Shown piece by piece: positions 62,148 to 64,000 of a stretch of DNA of 64,000 nucleotides. The DNA lies in the NCBI RefSeq assembly GCF_003355155.1, contig NZ_CP031320.1, positions 3,339,367 through 3,403,366 on the forward strand, read 5' to 3'. Positions within the stretch are counted from its first letter, which is position 1. Every line of letters starts with the position of its first letter. The notes below the pieces were generated by a model. That model saw only the letters and a program-made list of their open reading frames with translations, did not search any database and had not been told where the DNA came from. Source of the stretch: Streptomyces armeniacus. GTDB taxonomy: Bacteria > Actinomycetota > Actinomycetes > Streptomycetales > Streptomycetaceae. The position numbers and the translations under genes were made by a program.

Positions 62148-62190
62148 CCCGGCCCGGCTGAACAGCGGGCGGACTCCGGCTGAACGGTGG

Positions 62191-62222
62191 ACGGCCCGCG
62201 GCTCCGGAGAGCCGCGGGCCGT
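62191..62222. terminator. Bidirectional hairpin terminator
   Basis: A perfect 14-bp stem (ACGGCCCGCGGCTC with its complement) around a CGGA tetraloop, between the convergent stops at 62147 and 62243. Confidence 0.85.
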
Positions 62223-62242
62223 CACCACGTGACCGGTTCCGC

Positions 62243-63352
62243 TCAGTACATTCCCTCGGGCAGGTCCCAGGCGACCTGCAGCGGCTGCAGGTTGGCGACG
62301 CCGTCGCAGGGCCAGTCGTCCGAGGTCTCGACCCGTACGGCCTGGTCGCGCTCCAGCACGTTCGGCAGGAACAGGTCGTCGTGCAGCACCGTGATCCGCA
62401 GCTGGCCCACCTCGCCGAAACCGACGGTCCGCTCGGGGTCCTTCTTGTCCACGACCCTCATGGTCACCTGCGGGTAGTGCGGCACGTACGGCAGCAGATC
62501 GTCGTCCGGGCCCGAACCCAGCCGCGCGGGCAGGCCCATGGCGTCCCCGAGCGCGTTCCGGTACGTGGTGCCGATGAGGCCGCCGTCCAGCGCCTCCGTG
62601 AACTCCCGGTACATGGAGGGCGTCACCTGGGTGCCCTCCAGCGCGATCCCGTCCAGCGCGGCCACCAGCTCGGGACGCTGCCGTACGAGCACCTGGAACA
62701 GCGCGGGTGTCGTCTCCAGGTAGTGCACGCGGGTGCTTTCCAGCACGTCGGAGATCTGCCGGACCAGGTGGTTCAGGTAGCGGTTGACCTCGGCCAGCCG
62801 GCCGTCCCTGATCAACTCCCGGATCCAGCGCGGGTCGACGTCGACCGAGTACACCGTCGACGCGTGCAGCCGCGCCGTGTTCGCGGCGTTCTCGCCGCCC
62901 GCGTGCGGGCCGCTCGGCATGGCGTGCAGCCAGGTGCGGCCCTCGGCGAAACCGGCGTGCCGCAGCCCGAACCGGCGCCACTCCGCCTGGTGCGCGCGCA
63001 TCGCCTCGGTGTGGAAGACACGGCACGGTGAACCGGTGGCTCCGCTGCTCTCGTACACCCGGCCGGACAGCGGGCGCGGCACGTCCCGCGGCAGCAGGTC
63101 GGCCGGTTCGGTCTTGCGCAGCGCCTCCAGCGCGAACGGCCCGAACCGCTCCAGCTCGTCGTAGCGCGTGATCTCCAGCGGGTCGAAGCCGAGCGTCGGC
63201 AGCCGCTCCAGCCAGAACGGGCTGCCCTTCTCGGGGTCGAAGTGGCGGGACAGCACCCGCCGGGTCCACGCGTCGAGATCCGCGGACAGGCCGGGTGCGG
63301 CGGACACGCCGTCCTCCGGTCCGGTGCCCGCCGTCGGCTCCGTGCTCGCCAT
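62243..63352 (-). CDS. EhpF-like adenylate-forming protein 2
   Basis: A 369-residue protein starting ATG at 63352 (MASTEPTAGTG), with AAGGAC 7 nt upstream; the GTG at 63358 is too close to it. The P-loop is ESSGATGSPC. It aligns throughout with the protein at 57417 (RHFDPEKGSPFWLERLPTLG, FLPNVLERDQAV, then WPCDGVANLQPL) and likewise lacks the C-terminal Lys domain. It converges on the second AT-like gene across a strong terminator, mirroring the orientation of the first pair. Substrate unknown. Confidence 0.8.
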   Translation of the reverse strand: MASTEPTAGTGPEDGVSAAPGLSADLDAWTRRVLSRHFDPEKGSPFWLERLPTLGFDPLEITRYDELERFGPFALEALRKTEPADLLPRDVPRPLSGRVYESSGATGSPCRVFHTEAMRAHQAEWRRFGLRHAGFAEGRTWLHAMPSGPHAGGENAANTARLHASTVYSVDVDPRWIRELIRDGRLAEVNRYLNHLVRQISDVLESTRVHYLETTPALFQVLVRQRPELVAALDGIALEGTQVTPSMYREFTEALDGGLIGTTYRNALGDAMGLPARLGSGPDDDLLPYVPHYPQVTMRVVDKKDPERTVGFGEVGQLRITVLHDDLFLPNVLERDQAVRVETSDDWPCDGVANLQPLQVAWDLPEGMY

Positions 63353-63920
63353 CGCCACGTCCTTTCACAGCTGCTTCGCACGTCGCAGGTGCTTCGCACG
63401 TCGGAGAACCGGTCCGCCCGTACCGCGTGCCGGGCCGGCCGCGCACGCCGGTGAGGCGGCGGTGTGCCCGCCGGCCCGCGGAGGGCCGGGCGGGGCACAC
63501 GCGTGCCGTGGCAGCCGCCACCCGGCTGAGTACGGGGGGAACTCGCCGACCGTGGCGCTGCCTCCGGCGGGGTCCCATCCTCCCGGAGCGGGTCTGGGGA
63601 AAACCCCATATCCGTACGGAAGTTGCTGTCGGCAGGGGGTTAACTGGCCGGTAACGAGGCTGTTGCCAGAATCTTGCAGTCCGAATGGTTGAGCTGTGGC
63701 CGCGACTGACTAAGCTGTGCCCGGCTAGTCAACATGTAGGTAGGCCCTCGCCGGGGTCATGTACGCGCCTGATGAGGAGACTTCGCGCAGCCTGGGCGAA
63801 CACTGAGTACCCGGCCCGGGTGCGCTTGCAATGCGGATCGGCTGCCTCTTCAATGGCAGTCAGCGAAGGTGCGACCGACCAGTCGCACGACCACCTTTCG
63901 TTGCAATACGGGGGATCAGA
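63353..63920. other. Divergent intergenic region, no supported gene
   Basis: About 570 bp that probably holds promoters for the EhpF-like gene and for the gene starting at 63921. The imperfect direct repeat TTGCAAT(G/A)CGG occurs at 63836 and 63901, 65 bp apart, the second just upstream of the next start. ORFs here have non-Streptomyces codon use and were not called. Confidence 0.55.
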
Positions 63921-64000
63921 GTGCAAGACGGCCTTTCCAGTCACGGGATAATCCACGTCCTCGGTGGTCCGGTCCAGCCTCAGACCGGGTGGCCCGGGAA
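63921..64000 (+). CDS. Start of an unidentified gene (runs off window)
   Basis: GTG at 63921 is preceded by ACGGGGGAT with suitable spacing, and the frame stays open to the edge (VQDGLSSHGIIHVLGGPVQP). Only 26 residues are visible. The hydrophobic IIHVLGGPVQP could be the first strand of a SARP-type regulator, but this is too short to assign. Confidence 0.4.
   Translation, partial: MQDGLSSHGIIHVLGGPVQPQTGWPG

Noticed and set aside
63685..63956. Short ORFs on both strands in the terminal intergenic region
   Set aside because: Atypical codon usage and no plausible ribosome binding site or family; treated as non-coding apart from the start at 63921.

Overview
The window is high-GC actinobacterial DNA, most likely Streptomyces. 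The signs are strong third-position GC, frequent GTG starts and 4-bp GTGA/ATGA overlaps, a leaderless leader peptide, and the familiar housekeeping order comEC-comEA-degV-leuS ... rsfS-LCP-nadD ... proA-proB. All calls come from reading the sequence; no database search was possible.

Positions 1-28056 are chromosomal core. On the minus strand lie comEC (cut by the window edge), comEA, degV, a membrane-anchored protein and leuS. leuS is preceded by what looks like a complete transcription attenuator: a leaderless 12-residue leader peptide with three consecutive Leu codons, then a terminator hairpin. Two nearly identical tRNA-Ala(GGC) genes flank a GT87 glycosyltransferase, two tiny zinc-ribbon proteins, and an MFS exporter divergent from its probable HTH regulator. 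An rsfS/LCP/nadD operon follows. The most unusual locus here is 16714-21277, a translationally coupled three-gene operon. It encodes a small effector-associated-type protein, a fused caspase-TM-substrate-binding-VWA protein and a separate substrate-binding lipoprotein. It reads as a transmembrane sensor wired to a cytoplasmic caspase. An M48 peptidase, two related membrane proteins and proA/proB complete this half.

Positions 28379-28438 look like residual Illumina Nextera adapter with index. The PKS sequence starts immediately afterwards, in the middle of a ketoreductase domain with no start codon. The join between the proB side and the PKS side is therefore probably an assembly artefact, and the location and upstream modules of the cluster are unknown.

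Positions 28443-64000 carry a modular type I PKS cluster. It has a partial KR-ACP module, then a two-module protein (KS-AT-DH-ER-KR-ACP, KS-AT-KR-ACP), then a two-module protein ending in a thioesterase (KS-AT-KR-ACP, KS-AT-DH-KR-ACP-TE). AT motifs predict malonyl, malonyl, methylmalonyl and malonyl units, giving a 4-methyl-5-hydroxy-2-enoyl terminus. Accessory genes are a DUF5988 protein, two acyltransferase-like proteins (one lacking its nucleophile), two EhpF-like adenylate-forming proteins, an ABC exporter pair, a sulfotransferase, a BAHD-like acyltransferase and a type II thioesterase. The AT-like/EhpF-like pair occurs twice. A gene of unknown type starts at 63921 and runs off the window. 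No transposase, rRNA or CRISPR array was seen.
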